From Talaromyces rugulosus (Eukaryota; Ascomycota; Eurotiomycetes; Eurotiales; Trichocomaceae): 64,000 nt of DNA. The notes below the pieces were generated by a model. That model was not told where the DNA came from and searched no databases. It worked only from the letters and a program-made list of their open reading frames with translations. The position numbers were made by a program, and so were the translations under genes. This document shows positions 26,243 through 39,487 of this stretch, one piece after another (within the stretch, counting starts at the first letter, position 1; each line of letters begins with the position of its first letter). Where the stretch lies: positions 1,798,001 to 1,862,000 of the forward strand of contig NC_049563.1 in assembly GCF_013368755.1 (NCBI RefSeq), written 5' to 3'.

Positions 26243-26450
26243 TTCTGCTCTCTCCTCCTCATCTTCTCCACTACTCTCCCCGCTGCATACTTCTTCCTCG
26301 CTCTCTTTCTTCTTTTATTTTTTTAACTTCTTCACTACTCTCCCTGCCGACTACTTCTTCAAATGTTACTTTCTCTTTATTGCGCTCTCTTCTCTTTTAT
26401 TCTTCAACTTCTCCACTACTCTCCCCGCTGCCTACTTCTTCCCTTCCCTT
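26243..26450 (+). repeat. Pyrimidine-rich tandem repeat upstream of the SNF2-RING start
   Basis: A CTTCTCCACTACTCTCCCCG element followed by CTGCMTACTTCTTC recurs about three times (CTACTC anchors at 26271, 26335 and 26416), 64-81 bp apart, in a T/C-rich context. It is open in the same frame as the downstream gene. The predicted peptide is Ser/Phe/Leu-rich low complexity, so I treat it as 5' leader rather than protein. Confidence 0.6.
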
Positions 26451-26525
26451 TCTCTCTCTCCATCTCTTTTTTATGCCTTGACTTCTCCTACCCTTTCCAC
26501 CTTACAGGAAAGCTTCTCCACCAGT

Positions 26526-29500
26526 ATGGAGAGTGAGGAAAAAAATACCGCTGAGGAGCGGCGCAAGCAGGCCCGTGAAAACAGCCGAGTATCTGAAATC
26601 GTCAATACTAGCGTCCAGCCAGAGGCCGAAGCAGATAACCAGGACGACAATGAGCTGTTCGTCGCCCAAGTGCCTGCTCCAAAGCGTGCCCGACGTGTTC
26701 CCATTCTAACGAACAAGGAAATACGCCAGAGTATATACGTTGGCCTACACGAGACTGGTTTGAGCACTGCAGCCCCGAAATCCAATAGCTTGACTGGCTT
26801 TGTGACATCCAAGCAACCATCATCTCGACCAAAGGGAAAGCCCAAATCAAAGGCGAATGAAGTTGATCTTGACACCATTTTCAGTTCTGACATAATTAGA
26901 GATGGCCGGGCGAATGCACAGTCTGCCCCGATTCCCACGTTTACACAGGGAAACAAGAACAAGGCTCTCTCTGAACTTGTCGCTAGTGTTCCGGTAGCAA
27001 GCCAAGATGAGGCAAAGCCGGATAAACGGGCCGTGCTGGATGCCACGAAAAAGTTCTATCCGTTAATCAGAAACGACAAAAAAGGAGGTTGGAAGCACCG
27101 TGATTTGAAAACCAGTCTCTACCATCATCAAGTGAGTGCGTAACATGATATGCTGTGCTGTGTGGCTAATCTTTTATTAGATATTGGGAGCAGCGTTCAT
27201 GGTGAGTAGCGGGTCCAGTGCTATAATATCCTCCAACTGAGTTCTCTTTCTAATATCTCAATCTAGCGTGAGCGGGAGAGCTCAGCAGGGAGGCCTCATG
27301 GCGGTATGCTTTGCGATGTCATGGGACTCGGGAAGACAATTCAAACGCTAGGTGGGACATTTGCCTTGTGAAGAGAGTATAGCTAACTATGGTATCTTGT
27401 GAAACAGCAAACATTGTCCATGGAGAATCAGTCGAGCTAGATGACGGGGCCAAAACAACTCTGATTGTGGTTCCTAGAAGCGTTATGGACCACTGGTAAA
27501 TTAAAATCACTTCCCACTTTCGTCTTGTTCTCGGGAAACTGTGACTGATGAGCATAACAGGAAAGGCCAGATCATAAAGCATGTCGAACCGGGTGTGCTG
27601 AACGTTTTATACTACTATCCTGGGCATCGGCCCGACTCTAGTGATGTCATATCTACCATCCTGAGTTACAACGTAGTGTAGGTCTTTTGGTTTATTTATA
27701 TTCATTCCTGCTTGGAGGTTAGCTAACTGATGTAGAATTACGACCTACGAAGAAATTCGCCGCTCATACCCAAAATCCCCCATCTCTGCCGAGGGGAATG
27801 AAACCCAGCCATTGACTGAGCAGGAGTACAAAGATAGCGCTGGACCTCTGCATCAGATTCGATTCCGCCGCATCATAATTGACGAAGGGCATCTAATTCG
27901 CAACCCCGAATCACAGAGCTCGGTCTCCGTTCGTGCTCTTCATGCACATTTCAAATGGGTATTGACTGGAACACCAGTACTGAAGTAAGCAATTCCTGCT
28001 TTTATTTTGCTCTTCAAAATGGATGAGTGTGACACAGATTAGCTGACTGTACGCTATAGCCACAACGGCGAATTCTGGGCCTACTTTAACTTCTTGGATG
28101 TTCCTCATATTGGACGATACGCAAATTTTATTTCTAACTACTGCAATGTAAGTTGTGAAAATACTACTAATTGCCACCCGCTAACTGTATTAACAACAGG
28201 GTAAAGAGGTCTCAACAAAACGTCTAGTCAATGTTCTACGTGCAGTGATCTTCCGGCGTACACATGCTTCACGGCTTTTCTCATATCCAATTATCGTTCT
28301 ACCGGAGCTCGGAGAAAGAACTGTGTCTATAAAGGCTCTGGCAGTGGAAAAGATGATATACGAAATGATACAAGAAATGTACATCAACAACATCAACTCC
28401 ATGGTGCCAAACGGCAATCAACAGCAGCAATTCAGGTGCTTCTTGGTCATGCTTCTTAAGCTGCGCATGTGCAACAGCCACCCGCTGATTGTCCAGGACA
28501 TTCTTAAAGTCCTGTTGGATGACGATGAGAATGTCACGAAGCTTATCAGTCTTGTACCCGAGAATGCTGACCTAACTGATCCAAACCGCAAAATCGTTGA
28601 GTTACTTCAAGGACTACTGGACACAGGCGAAATCCCAAATTCTGGCCAGAGATCCCCTATTGGAACTTTTAACACTGAGTTTCGGGAATTCCTTCAGAGA
28701 CTTCAAAACACGGATAACGAAGAGGAGTTCCATGCGAGAATGAAATGCGTATCCTGTAATGATGCTCTTACTCATCCGGAGATCACCCCATGCATGCATC
28801 TTATTTGCAACGAATGCCTTGTAACTTATAGGGAAGAAATTCAAGCTGAAGGTGGTTCTTCAGTGATGTGCCCAGGGAATTGCAATGTCGAAATACGCAA
28901 TGGGGAGCCACTCAAGTTGGATCTCAGAATGCTTACTTACATGCACGGTTTTACGACAATATCTGGAGCAAAAAAAAAAAGGGCCGGTAAACGTGGAGGA
29001 TGGGGGTCCCTCCTAAACCCAGGTAGCAGCATGGATGAGATCAACCCTAAGGATATTGACTGGGTAAAAGTTGCAGGGATGAAGATGCCCAGCTCCAAAG
29101 TCACAGCAACACGAGACACGATTCAGAAATGGTTGAAAGATGACTCCAAAAACAAAATTGTCATATTCACGCAGTTTTGCGACATGGCCTTCATCTTTGG
29201 GGAGATGTGCAAGCAGGAGAATTGGGACTTTGTCAAGGTATATCTCTCTGTTTTTGCTTCAGACACTGAATTCCCTTACTTACAATGCACCTAGTTGACT
29301 GGCGACATGAGTTTTCCTAGTCGCCAGGGTAGTATCTCTAAATTCGAAAAAAGTGCGGAGATCAAGGTCATGATTGCTTCGCTAAAAGCAGGCGGCATCG
29401 GTATTGACTTGACCATGGCAAACAAGTGCATTCTAGTCGAACCATGGTGGAACGATGCTGTTCAGCAGCAGGCATTCTGTCGCTTGTTTCGCATAGGACA

Positions 29501-29714
29501 AGAACGCAACGTCGAGATCGTCAAAATAACCGTCGAGGATACTATTGACGTCTACATGATGCAGCTCCAAGAGAAAAAAAACAAGAATATCGAGGAGGCT
29601 ATCGGCGATCGGGCCCTGACTGGCCGCGACACAACACTCGAACTAATGGCGATGTTTGGCGAAGTCGAGGAGCACGATGGAGGTGGGATTGTCATCCATC
29701 GTCGCAGTGAGTGA
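26526..29714 (+). CDS. SNF2-family helicase with inserted RING finger (Rad5/Rad16/Uls1-like)
   Basis: Nine exons (26526-27131, 27181-27201, 27267-27351, 27408-27495, 27561-27677, 27736-27984, 28060-28147, 28200-29237, 29295-29714) give about 903 aa. It is a DNA-stimulated translocase of the RAD5/RAD16/HLTF group, in which a RING E3 module sits between the two helicase lobes. Motif I is CDVMGLGKTIQT (about 225-236), motif II IIIDEGH (about 352-358) and motif III VLTGTP. The RING is CVSCNDAL...CMHLICNECL...CPGNC (about 601-645). Lobe 2 has FTQF, SLKAGGIGIDL and FCRLFRIGQER. A basic, low-complexity N terminus of about 200 aa (nuclear-signal-like KRARR) precedes the helicase. No HIRAN domain is visible, so it is closer to Rad16/Uls1-type proteins than to Rad5. 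The start at 26526 was preferred over an upstream in-frame extension because that extension is repeat-derived. The gene shares a divergent intergenic region with tel1. Confidence 0.88.
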
Positions 29715-30150
29715 GAGATACTAATGGTATCTGGATTGAAAGGGGTTGACATGGATGCAACGCAAATCGCAAATTGATTGGGCTCTGGGGGGATTCCGAG
29801 GTTTTTGAAGGGATGATGCAATGGTTTAATGATTTTTGATATGCAATGGTGTCTGTAATGAAAGCAATAGTCTTATTTCTTCCTTTGTTTTCTTTTTGAA
29901 GTACAAAGCAATATACTCCAAAGATATCATGGCGTTTCTACATAAACCGAGATGATAGATGTTACAAAGTGGGTCCCAGTGGCCAATCAGCAGCGGAGCT
30001 CCGCAACAGCTCGAGTGGATTTGATTGTTGCTTCTCCGCCGCTGTTTTTCTGCCCGCGTCGTCCCCCGAGTTCCCAAGCAGCTCACCACCAGCAGGCGCT
30101 CTGTTTCTCCTCAGCTTTCCACATTTTCGGCTGTTGATAGGCGCCGTAAG
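29715..30150. other. Short intergenic: SNF2-RING 3' end and nup192 promoter
   Basis: About 435 bp between two genes on the same strand. It contains the SNF2-RING terminator and the nup192 promoter; nothing else recognisable. Confidence 0.5.
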
Positions 30151-33100
30151 ATGGATGACATCGACTCCCTGGGAGGCCTGCGCGGCCTGTACCAGGATCT
30201 TTCGGCCATCCCCGACTCGCCCATGGTCAACGTCGAACGCCTCTGCCTTGAATTGGAGACACACATTGAGGATTTCCGGAAGCTCCTCACCAAGCCTTCG
30301 AAGAATGACACAAGTCGCAAATCAGTACTCTCTGGTGAGTGCTATGGCGGCTTGCCCAAACAGCCGGTTTAATCCACGGCCGCGGTGCGCCTGGAGTGCT
30401 AACATCTGTGTGTTCTGCAGGGAAATTGACGATAGGAGACGTTGAATACGCGATCAACTCCGACTTTCAACAGGGCGCTCTGCAGCTCGCCGATGCCCTG
30501 AATATCGATGAACTCGAAGCCGCATCGCTTTTCATGGCAGCTCAAGAAGCCGCGCAGCAGCTGGATAGGACACCGCTCATCGCTGCCATAATGCAATTCC
30601 ACGAGCATAGACACTTTCTGCTCGAATGCTTGCGTCTTATCTTCCAAGAATCCTTCAACGTGGAGAGGGAAGACCTCCAAGGAACAATGCAGACTACAAT
30701 CGGCCTTATCCTTCAGACGAGTAAAGGTCTCAACCACGCGTTCGACTTCACTAAAAAATGCTTGAGCGCCATGGAGGAAATAGAAAGGTGGTTGAGCCTC
30801 ATCGGGGATCAGGTACAGAAAGTGTCCGTTGTTGGCCAGGCTGATGATGCAGACATCATGGAAGCTATCGAATACCAACGTTCTAGTCTAAGCCAACAAC
30901 ACGAGTCTCTGGGTGTGATCGTTTGTTATCTTTTCAAGGGAACCTATCCATCATCCGAAGACTTTCGACAACTATTAAACCGTGTTCGAAAACTGGAACG
31001 ATTCGACATGCTCCTCGTGCATTATGTGCCAGCACTTATCGCCGCGATTGTTCAATACGGGTCTCCTAGTGGGATTGGCACCCAGCGAGAGGCTCGAAGC
31101 CTCCATACAACCATAACATCGTCGCAGAATAATAATGTTTGGAATATAGCGCCATTTCACGCGGCTGTAACAGCCTGGTGGCTATCGGTCTACAGCGGAT
31201 GGTACTATGATTCTGGGCCAGCTTCCCCCTTGCAAGGAGTCGATCTAGAAAAGGAAGCAGAAGAGCGAACAAAGCTCTTCAAGATTTCTTTGGATGATGG
31301 AGCCCTTGAGTTTATGCTTGCGATATGTGCCAGTGTCAACAAAGACGAATGGAGCCACCCTGCAAGGAACGAGTTGGTAAATCTTTTACTGAAAGAAAGT
31401 CCAGCGTCTGTGCTAGAACCCGACTCAGTTGCGGGTTTTCTCAAAACTCTCATTATGGAGCACTTTGATACGTTTACGGAATCATGTATTGCCAACATGC
31501 CAAATGCCGTTCGGATGCTGAAATCAGACGAAGATACCCAACGACTGAACCAAATCACTGCACTTAGGGATGGGCTTAATTCAAGTTTGCATCGTGGTCT
31601 ACTGGAGGCACGCACGTACTTGGAAAGCTTCCTGGTCTTGATGGCCTTTGCTTTCGAAGGTCGACATGAACACGCGCAGGAGTTTTGGGCTGATACCGAC
31701 GGAAATTTGTACGGTTTTCTGCAGTGGGCGTCGAAACGCCAAACTGTGCCACGAGTCAGTGCCTTCTGTGAAATGCTGTGCTCCATATCAGAAGGGGAGG
31801 ATAATGCCACATCGGCGCATAGGTTTCTTTTGGAAGAAGACAAGCAACTATCCGTCAAATTCAGGCGCTCGCCATCAATGAATTGGAACCAGATGTTTGC
31901 AGAGCTTCAACTTTACGCAACGAAGGTCACTGAGAAGCCATCCACATCGCGCACTGTACTGCATACTCGGAAATCGGAGCCTGTAGATATGAATGAACCG
32001 GAAAGCCCCGTGATGCTGACGTGCTACCTTCGATTGATGGGTCATTTGTCGAAGCAAAGCAATGTTATCAGAAATTGGATGTTGCAACACTCTACTTTCA
32101 ACGTTGTTAACACCCTCTTAACCCTCTGCAGTGGCTCTATTCCTACACACCTCAGAGCAAGTGCATTTAGCACTCTTAAGTGCCTGATGACAGATCGAAC
32201 TTCGAATCATGGGAATGAAATGTGGTTGGCGATTGATCAATGGATATCTGGTGCTTCTGTGAATGCGACTGGCCTTGCCAAGGCACCGGTACTCTCAAAC
32301 CAGCCTGCTTGGCATGAACGCCATGCGTTTCAAAAAATTGGCGAGGGCTTCGACCAAACAAACTCTTTCATCGAGTTAGTCCATAGATTGGCTACGCCCA
32401 CATCTGATCTGCCTGATAAACAGCTTGTTCTGCCGTTCCCGGAAGCTCTTGGCGCGTCCTATCGAATGCCCGGCATTGAACCCTACATCGACTTCATTCT
32501 CGGCCACGCGTTCTCCAGAAAAGTTCCCGATGTCACAGAAGCGCAGGGGCGACTGCTAACCTTGAATTGCCTGGACTTCGTTGCAACCTGCTTGGCCACA
32601 TTCAATGAGAACTTGGTGGTCTTGGCCCATCAATCTACCAGCAATTCAGATGCAAGCATCAACTCATCAGATCTGAATACTTATATACGCCTCCACCCAT
32701 TCGCACGGGTCTTTGAGTGGCTATTCAACGAGGACGCTCTTAAGACTCTCTTTGTGGCAGCCAAACAAGATGTATCCGAGGTTGCGAGAGCATCATCAGA
32801 GTCTGTGCTTTTACAGTCTCTAGTTCGAAGTGTTGAAGTGATGAACTTGATCTTGGATCTTCAATCAACTTATCTAAATATCGTCCGTCCATCACTCAGG
32901 AACTCTCCCGCCATGACCAAGACGAATGTGGCCAACTCAGCTCTTGCCTCCTTTGAGGACAGTATCCTGAACAACCTTAATTTGGTATTGGATTTATGTC
33001 TTTATTGCGGAACTGGGCACCAACAATTGACAGTTGTTTCTTTGGCCTTACTGGAAAAACTCTCTAGTTCTAGGAAGCTGAATAAGTCAACTGCCACTAC

Positions 33101-35416
33101 TTTATTGACTTGGCAATCGCCAAACAGAATCGTGGAAGTTCTCAGCGCAGAGTTCGACGCTGATAGCATATCACGTCCACTGGTAAACCAGACCCAATTC
33201 GACCCAAGAGAACTGGAATATGGTGCTTCTTCATCGGGATACCTCATCCGAGAAGGGCTTTTGGGCTTACTCAATAGCTGTCTGGAAACGATTACAGATA
33301 GACCAAATATTGCACACTTGCTCCTCGGTTTTTCGTGTGTGGGCAATTCACTCGACGTACAAGCCGACGGCCTGTTGGCCAACGGCATGTCTCTACTCCA
33401 TGCCATCATCAATTTCACGCAGACATATCCTACCGAGATTGACGAAAGTATTATGTCTTGGACAGTTCATTCGAAACGGGTAGCCTTTGAGGTCTTGAGA
33501 CATCTGTGGTCATCGAAGCTTTCATCTGCTTTCGTCCTTTCTGAGCTTCGCATGAGCCGCTTTCTGATGACATCTCTCATCAGCCAACCTATCGTCAATG
33601 GCAATACCTTGTGGAGCAATTTTCCACCAGCGGCACCGGAATTCTGGCTCACGGACTCGGCGACAGCATTGTCTGAATTTTTAGCCTACCGAAGCCATTT
33701 ATACGACTACGCCGTAACCGAAATTAGAGCCGCATCAAAACTTGGATCGCAAACATTACAGCTTGATATCTTGTCAACTCTCCTGGGAATGTCTTTGGTT
33801 GAAGATGGGGAAACTATTCCGCATGCCACGGTCTTTGACCTCTTTGATTTTGCAGACCTAGAGATAACCCACGGGGTGGCACCTCCAGCGCTACATTACC
33901 TCCAAGGGGTTGATTTCGAGCTTTGTGCAAAGCCTCAAGCTGACGCGTCGGTTGTCTTGTATGACCTTGATGCAACTCAGGAGCTAATTCAAACGAGGCG
34001 GAAAGATTTTGTGGGAAACAACCAAGTTCGGCCGCAAGAAGAAGAGCAAATTCAATTAGAAGCAGATTTAGTGATAGGCTTCTTGCGCATGACCAACATG
34101 GAGAGACAGATCCGGTTCAATCGATACCTCGCAGTCCGATCATGGGCTGAGCTTGTCACGACGATAATCGTCTCATGTGAGATGGAGGCCGGGCGGCGAA
34201 CGACGTTTATCCTTCAAGCGATCAATCTCATCTTGCCTAAACTCGAAATGACCGTGACTGATAATGCATCGGAAAGTATTGAATTGGCTCGACTGGCGGA
34301 GGCCTTGGTTAGTAAACTTGATGCATCATCCTCGGCCAGTCGCCCAAGTCGCGGAGGAGATGTGATCGATGAGAAACTTTATCAGCTCTTCCAAGTGAGC
34401 TTACGGGGTATCTTGTTAGCTGTTGGCAATGTGTCTCTTCGTGAATCGTTTTACAACATTTGTGCTCACTACCTTGCACGAATTACCCTATCTCAGTCTA
34501 CCCACCACAACCTCAGACACCAAACCCAGCAGGCTGTTAGAACCTCTGGTGTCTCCTTGGTGGAAGCGATCTGTGATGATGGCTACGCCGGCCAAGAAAG
34601 CTGTAGAGTCTCCGCCCTTCTACTTCTCAACTTGCTTGCGGAGTTGGATGCACAAGAAAAATCATTCTTGCTAGCGGATGCTATATCGCAGTCTAATTAT
34701 CTCAATATGTTCTTAGATTCTATCAAGACCTTGCCTTCGGAGTTCCGGGAAACGCAAGCTCAAGGTATGTGCATATTTCATCCTCGAGCTTGCGAAATTG
34801 GCTAACGTGTTTTTCAGATGTTCCCCTGCTACTCTCTTATTATCGCGCACTTTTGTCACTGCTCCAAAAGCTCTGTCAGACCAAGCCTGGGGCGACTCAG
34901 GTACTCAATGCCGGGCTGTTTTCAGCTATTCGAGAGTCTCGCTTGTTTGCTGCCGATCCTGATATCGGAATAGGTTAGTATTCGGAGTTCCCCCTTGGGC
35001 AAGAATTAATGGTACTGACTGGATCAGACATGGACAATCCCAACGCGTTGCGAAATTACTACGAACTGCTCGTTGGACTACTGCGAGTGATTGTTTTGGC
35101 TGTGTTTTCTCGTGGACTTCACAACGAACAGATGATGGATCAAACCCGAGCGTTCCTCGCTGAGAACCGGCCTAGCATGGTTGGTGTGTTCAAACGCTAT
35201 GCAAAAATTGGCGGAGAATCAGCGTCCAACCACCTCGAAGCGGTGCACGACTTGGTCAAAGCATATGTTGCACTTGTCAGTGCCACTGGATTCGTCGAGG
35301 TAAACCATCCATTTATTAATCAGTCTAACCCTTCAATTTATCGTTGCTAATCGTCTGAGATACAGTTCGAGGATGCCGAGTTCCGACGGAGCAGCGGCCC
35401 GAAAGTATTTTCATAA
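30151..35416 (+). CDS. nup192: Nucleoporin Nup192 (Nup205 family)
   Basis: Exons 30151-30334, 30421-34764, 34818-34973, 35028-35299 and 35366-35416 give about 1668 aa, matching fungal Nup192. Nup192 is a large alpha-helical solenoid of the inner ring of the nuclear pore complex and binds Nic96 and Nup53-type linkers. No catalytic motifs are expected. Recognition rests on length, leucine-rich helical repeats, and family-like stretches such as the N-terminal LLTKPSKNDTSRKSVLSG and the KLFKISLDDGALEFMLAICA region. The start MDDIDSLGGLRGLYQDL is followed by an 86-nt intron in phase. The last exon encodes only 16 residues. Confidence 0.9.
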
Positions 35417-36020
35417 CATACTGGCCTTGGATTATCATATCTTTTATTTCTGGTGTTGAGGTATATGGACGGCGGCATTAAAAAGTCATTGGATGGAGTT
35501 CAATTTTGTTTTTCTTTTTGTTATTTACTGTCTTGTTGTTTTGTATAGCAGCTATTTAGCTTGGTCCTCCTTGTTTACGATTGTCGGGCGATAATAAGTC
35601 GCCCTTGGCCAAAATTTCCGGCCGCTCGGTTCAGTAGCTAGACTATGGCTTGAAAATGTAGTACAATAATACCCAGACACGTATAATAATGGTCTCTTCT
35701 CCACGTATATCAATTTAATCCGATGATAATAGTGGGGTCCGGTACTCAGCAGCGACAACTGGCCGGGCCTATCTTATCTCCGCATCGCCCACTGGCACCC
35801 AGCTCGGCGTCAACTGCTCTGCCGACAAACCATCTCAAGTCCCCCCTCCATCAACTGCCCTTCACGAAAACCAAGGCAATTTATACCTACAGTCCCGATC
35901 AGTGAAACACAGACAAAAGGCTCTACCATGACATGATCCTCTGCTGTCTTCATGGTCACAAACTCGCTGCCTGGCTCCCTTAACACTTTGTCAGCAGCTG
36001 GCGATTTCAAGCTAGGTTAG
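35417..36020. other. Intergenic: nup192 3' end and cul4 promoter
   Basis: About 600 bp, same-strand gap. No gene seen. The stretch just before the cul4 ATG ends in a TTAG that could be an acceptor of a leader intron, but this is not supported further. Confidence 0.45.
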
Positions 36021-38889
36021 ATGCATCAACATCCAAGAACGACCGATCAGCGAGGCGGCAAGCGAAGGACCGTCGAAAAGCGAAAGCTCCCTGACCAAGG
36101 ACGCAACGAGCAGCAACACCAGCCACAACAACAGAGAAAGATTTCCGACCTTTTATCCAGCAGCCCTCCCCATCACAGGGACCATCAGTTTCCCTCATCG
36201 CCGAAACGTTTTCGAGCATCGTCTCCATCCGCGAACAAGAACACAGACGAACCTATTTCACCAACAAAGATGTATAGCTTCTCGAACTCGGAGTCGAAAG
36301 CCGGCAGCGGGCTAGCAAGGAATGTCCCGGGCCCTGCGACTGCGCAAAGACCAACCAACTTCACGCCACATACGGGTGCGAAGAGACTTGTCGTTAAGAA
36401 TCTTCGTTCGGGCCCCCGACTAAACCAGGATACATATTTTAATAAGATTTGGGACCAGTTGAGTGTGGCATTGGACGCTGTGTTTGAAGGTGGAAAACCT
36501 GCTGCATCTCTCGAAGAACTATATAAAGGCGCAGAAAATGTCTGTCGTCAAGGGCGAGCTGAAATGCTAGCTAAAAAACTACAAGAGAGATGCAAAACAT
36601 ACGTGTGCAATGAACTACGTCAGAGTCTTGTGGCCAAGGCACAGTCGAGCTCGGAAATAAACACCTTGCGGGCCGTTGTCAATGCGTGGGGGGCATGGAA
36701 CTCTAAGCTGGTGAGTGAGAAAATAAGTCTCGGGTGATATTTAACGATTGCTGACATGGCATTTTTTTTAAAAAAAAAGGTCACAATCAGGTGGATATTT
36801 TACTATTTAGACCAGTCGTTTCTCTTGCATTCCAAGGAACTTCCCGTCATCCATGAAATGGGGTTGCTTCAATTCCAAACGTTTATCTTTCTCGATGCTG
36901 AACTGAAAGAGAAAGCACTTCAGGGAGCCTGCAAGCTCGTCGAGGCTGAACGCAAGGAAATATTTAATGACCAAGCAGACTCTGACCTGCTCCGAAAGTC
37001 AATTGCATTGTTCCATGATCTCGGAGTATATGCACTCCATTTTGAGCCTCTCTTTCTCCAGGAATCCGAATCTTTTCTCGTATCATGGTCCGAAAAGGAA
37101 GCCGACAGCGAGTATTTTGCGACATATGCCGAAAACAGTCACCGCATCATAGAGCAGGAGCTGACTCGGTGTGATCTATATGCACTGACTCAGAATACCA
37201 AGCACAACCTAACCGTTCTCTTGGATGATCATTTGATACGGGATAAACAAGACGTGCTTTTGTCGGAGAAAGACCTACTAGGATTGATGGCGACGGAGAA
37301 TAAACATGCCCTGGAACGGGTATATTCCCTTTTGGAACGTCTCAAACTTGGTTCCCAGTTGAAAACGCCATTCGGAAAGTATATTGAAGAACATGGATTG
37401 ACGATTGTTTTTGATGCCGAGAGGGAGGCCGAAATGGTGTCTCGCTTACTTGACTTTAAAGCGCAACTTGACAAGACCTGGGCCGAGTCTTTCCATAAGA
37501 ATGAGGCTCTGGGTCATATTCTTCGAGAAGCCTTTGAAAGCTTCATGAATAAGAGCAAGAAGACAGAGGCTAGCTGGGGAACGGACAACTCAAAGACAGG
37601 TGAAATGATCGCCAAATATGTGGACGTGCTTCTCAAGGGCGGTCTCAGGGTTATTGGACGGAAAGCAGATGATGCTGCTGTAGGCGATGAAGATGACGAG
37701 ATAAATAAACAGCTAGACAAGGTCTTGGATCTGTTTCGGTTCGTCCATGGAAAAGCAGTATTCGAGGCTTTTTACAAGAACGATCTGGCTCGACGATTGC
37801 TCATGGGTCGAAGCGCCAGTGATGATGCCGAGAAGAGCATGCTGGCTCGACTAAAAACAGGTAAGCCTCTTCTCTATATTTGTATAACTGCATAGCTGAC
37901 GTTGGAATATCTAGAATGCGGTTCTAGCTTTACTCATAACCTAGAAGCTATGTTTAGAGACATTGCTTTGGCCCGTGATGAAATGGCGTCGTATAGTGCC
38001 TATCAAACACAGCGTCGCGACCGACTCGGCCTGGACCTCAATGTTAATGTGCTGTCTTCGGCATCCTGGCCAACTTATGCGGATGTCCCGGTGCGCATTC
38101 CTCCGGATATAGCCCAGGCGACGGCAGATTTTGAGCAGTACTATCATACCAAACACAAGGGCCGAAAATTGCACTGGAAGCATCAACTGGCACACTGTCA
38201 GCTCCGGTCACGATTCGCCAAGGGAAATAAGGAGATTGTTGTGAGCTCTTTCCAAGCCATTGTGCTTTTGCTGTTCAACGACGTGGCGGACGGAGAGACA
38301 CTCAGCTATGGACAGGTTAAGGAGGCTACTGGGCTTTGTATGTTTCCCCGTTCCTGAAGAAGACTTGAAAGAAACAGCGGCGCTAACACAGGTATAGCTG
38401 ATCGCGAATTAAAGAGAACTTTGCAATCTCTAGCTTGCGCCAAATATCAAGTACTTCGGAAAAAGCCCAGAGGCAAAGATATCAACGATTCAGACGTCTT
38501 CTCGTTCAATACGGGCTTCCAGGATCCCAAGATGCGGATCAAGATCAACCAGATCCAGCTTAAGGAGACCAAGGAAGAAAACAAAACAACGCACGAACGG
38601 GTCGCGGCCGATCGGCATTATGAAACACAGGCTGCAATTGTTCGCATCATGAAGAGCCGCAAGGTCATCACTCATGCAGAGCTGGTGGCAGAGGTGATCA
38701 AGGCGACGCGCAGCCGTGGCGTGTTGGAGCCGGCGGAGATTAAGAAGAACATTGAGAAGTATGTTGTTGTTGTTTTCCCTCGGCGCGTATACGTATAGCT
38801 AGGCTTATTTGCTAACTCTTTTCTTTAGATTGATTGAGAAGGATTATATGGAGCGAGAGGAGGGAAACAAATACAGTTATCTAGCGTGA
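36021..38889 (+). CDS. cul4: Cullin-4 ubiquitin ligase scaffold
   Basis: Exons 36021-36710, 36780-37860, 37915-38337, 38398-38758 and 38829-38889 give about 871 aa. Cul4 joins Rbx1 with DDB1-type adaptors to form CRL4 ligases acting in replication, DNA repair and chromatin; in Aspergillus nidulans the orthologue is CulD. A polar N-terminal extension of about 110 aa precedes the cullin repeats (WIFYYLDQSFLLHS is the classical cullin-4 start-of-repeat signature). The cullin homology domain has LARRLLMGRSASDDAE and QAIVLLLFND. The C-terminal winged helix carries the neddylation site IVRIMKSRK (acceptor Lys about 816) and ends EGNKYSYLA. The first intron ends in a run of A's before GTCACAATC; joining there restores VTIRWIFYYLDQ. 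Confidence 0.93.
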
Positions 38890-39063
38890 ATAGACTTAAT
38901 TGGGTATTTAGTTCTGTTTACATATCACTTCAGCGCAGCTATGACTAGAATATTCATATATAGTTGTCTCGAATTACCTTTACAAATGGATATGCCCTCA
39001 GATCAATCAAATCACTTTTTTTTAATAACTCTTTAGAAATTACGTTCTCATTGTTCAGACCGC

Positions 39064-39487
39064 CTACTGATATCTTGGCACGGATGCACCATTGGAGGCC
39101 TCCTCAGAACCGGACTTGATGTCTTTGAAGCGAGCGAGCTTATCCACATGCTTCGTCGAGTGAGTTTTGGAGTGTCGTCTGCATATTGCTTTTCCTTCCT
39201 TGATCAATTCTGATGCACGCATCTGAGTCGGAGAAGCACCGGTGATTTTCCGGCCATGCTGTTCACGTACGGGCCGAGTCCGATTGAGCCGCCGCCACGT
39301 TGTGTTTCAGTCTGTCAAGCGGTCGAAAAAGCTGTCGATAATACAATGCTGGTAGTAATACCTCACTAAAATGAGTATCACGCTGTATGTCTCGGCCGAA
39401 TAAATCAACGGCGGGTCCAGGGGTGCACCAATAGAAGCCCGCCCAGGCTGCCGGATCGGGGTGGGACCGATGCTTCGATCTAGAACT
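39064..39487 (-). CDS. Candidate short unannotated gene (start exon not found), unknown function
   Basis: Two open segments on the minus strand join in phase across a canonical intron: 39362-39487, then intron 39259-39361 (donor GAG/GTATTA, acceptor GAACAG), then 39064-39258 ending in TAG. The product would be at least 106 aa. It begins SSRSKHRSHPDPAAWAGFYW, continues CTPGPAVDLFGRDIQRDTHF, and after the splice reads HGRKITGASPTQMRASELIK... and a basic/polar tail ending SVPRYQ. The composition is protein-like, the upstream segment begins right after a plausible acceptor (TTTAACCATGGCAG), and the frame holds over the splice. I could not find a starting ATG exon with a good donor. It may be a gene with an unrecognised first exon, or a decayed one. 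No known domain is recognised. Confidence 0.38.
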
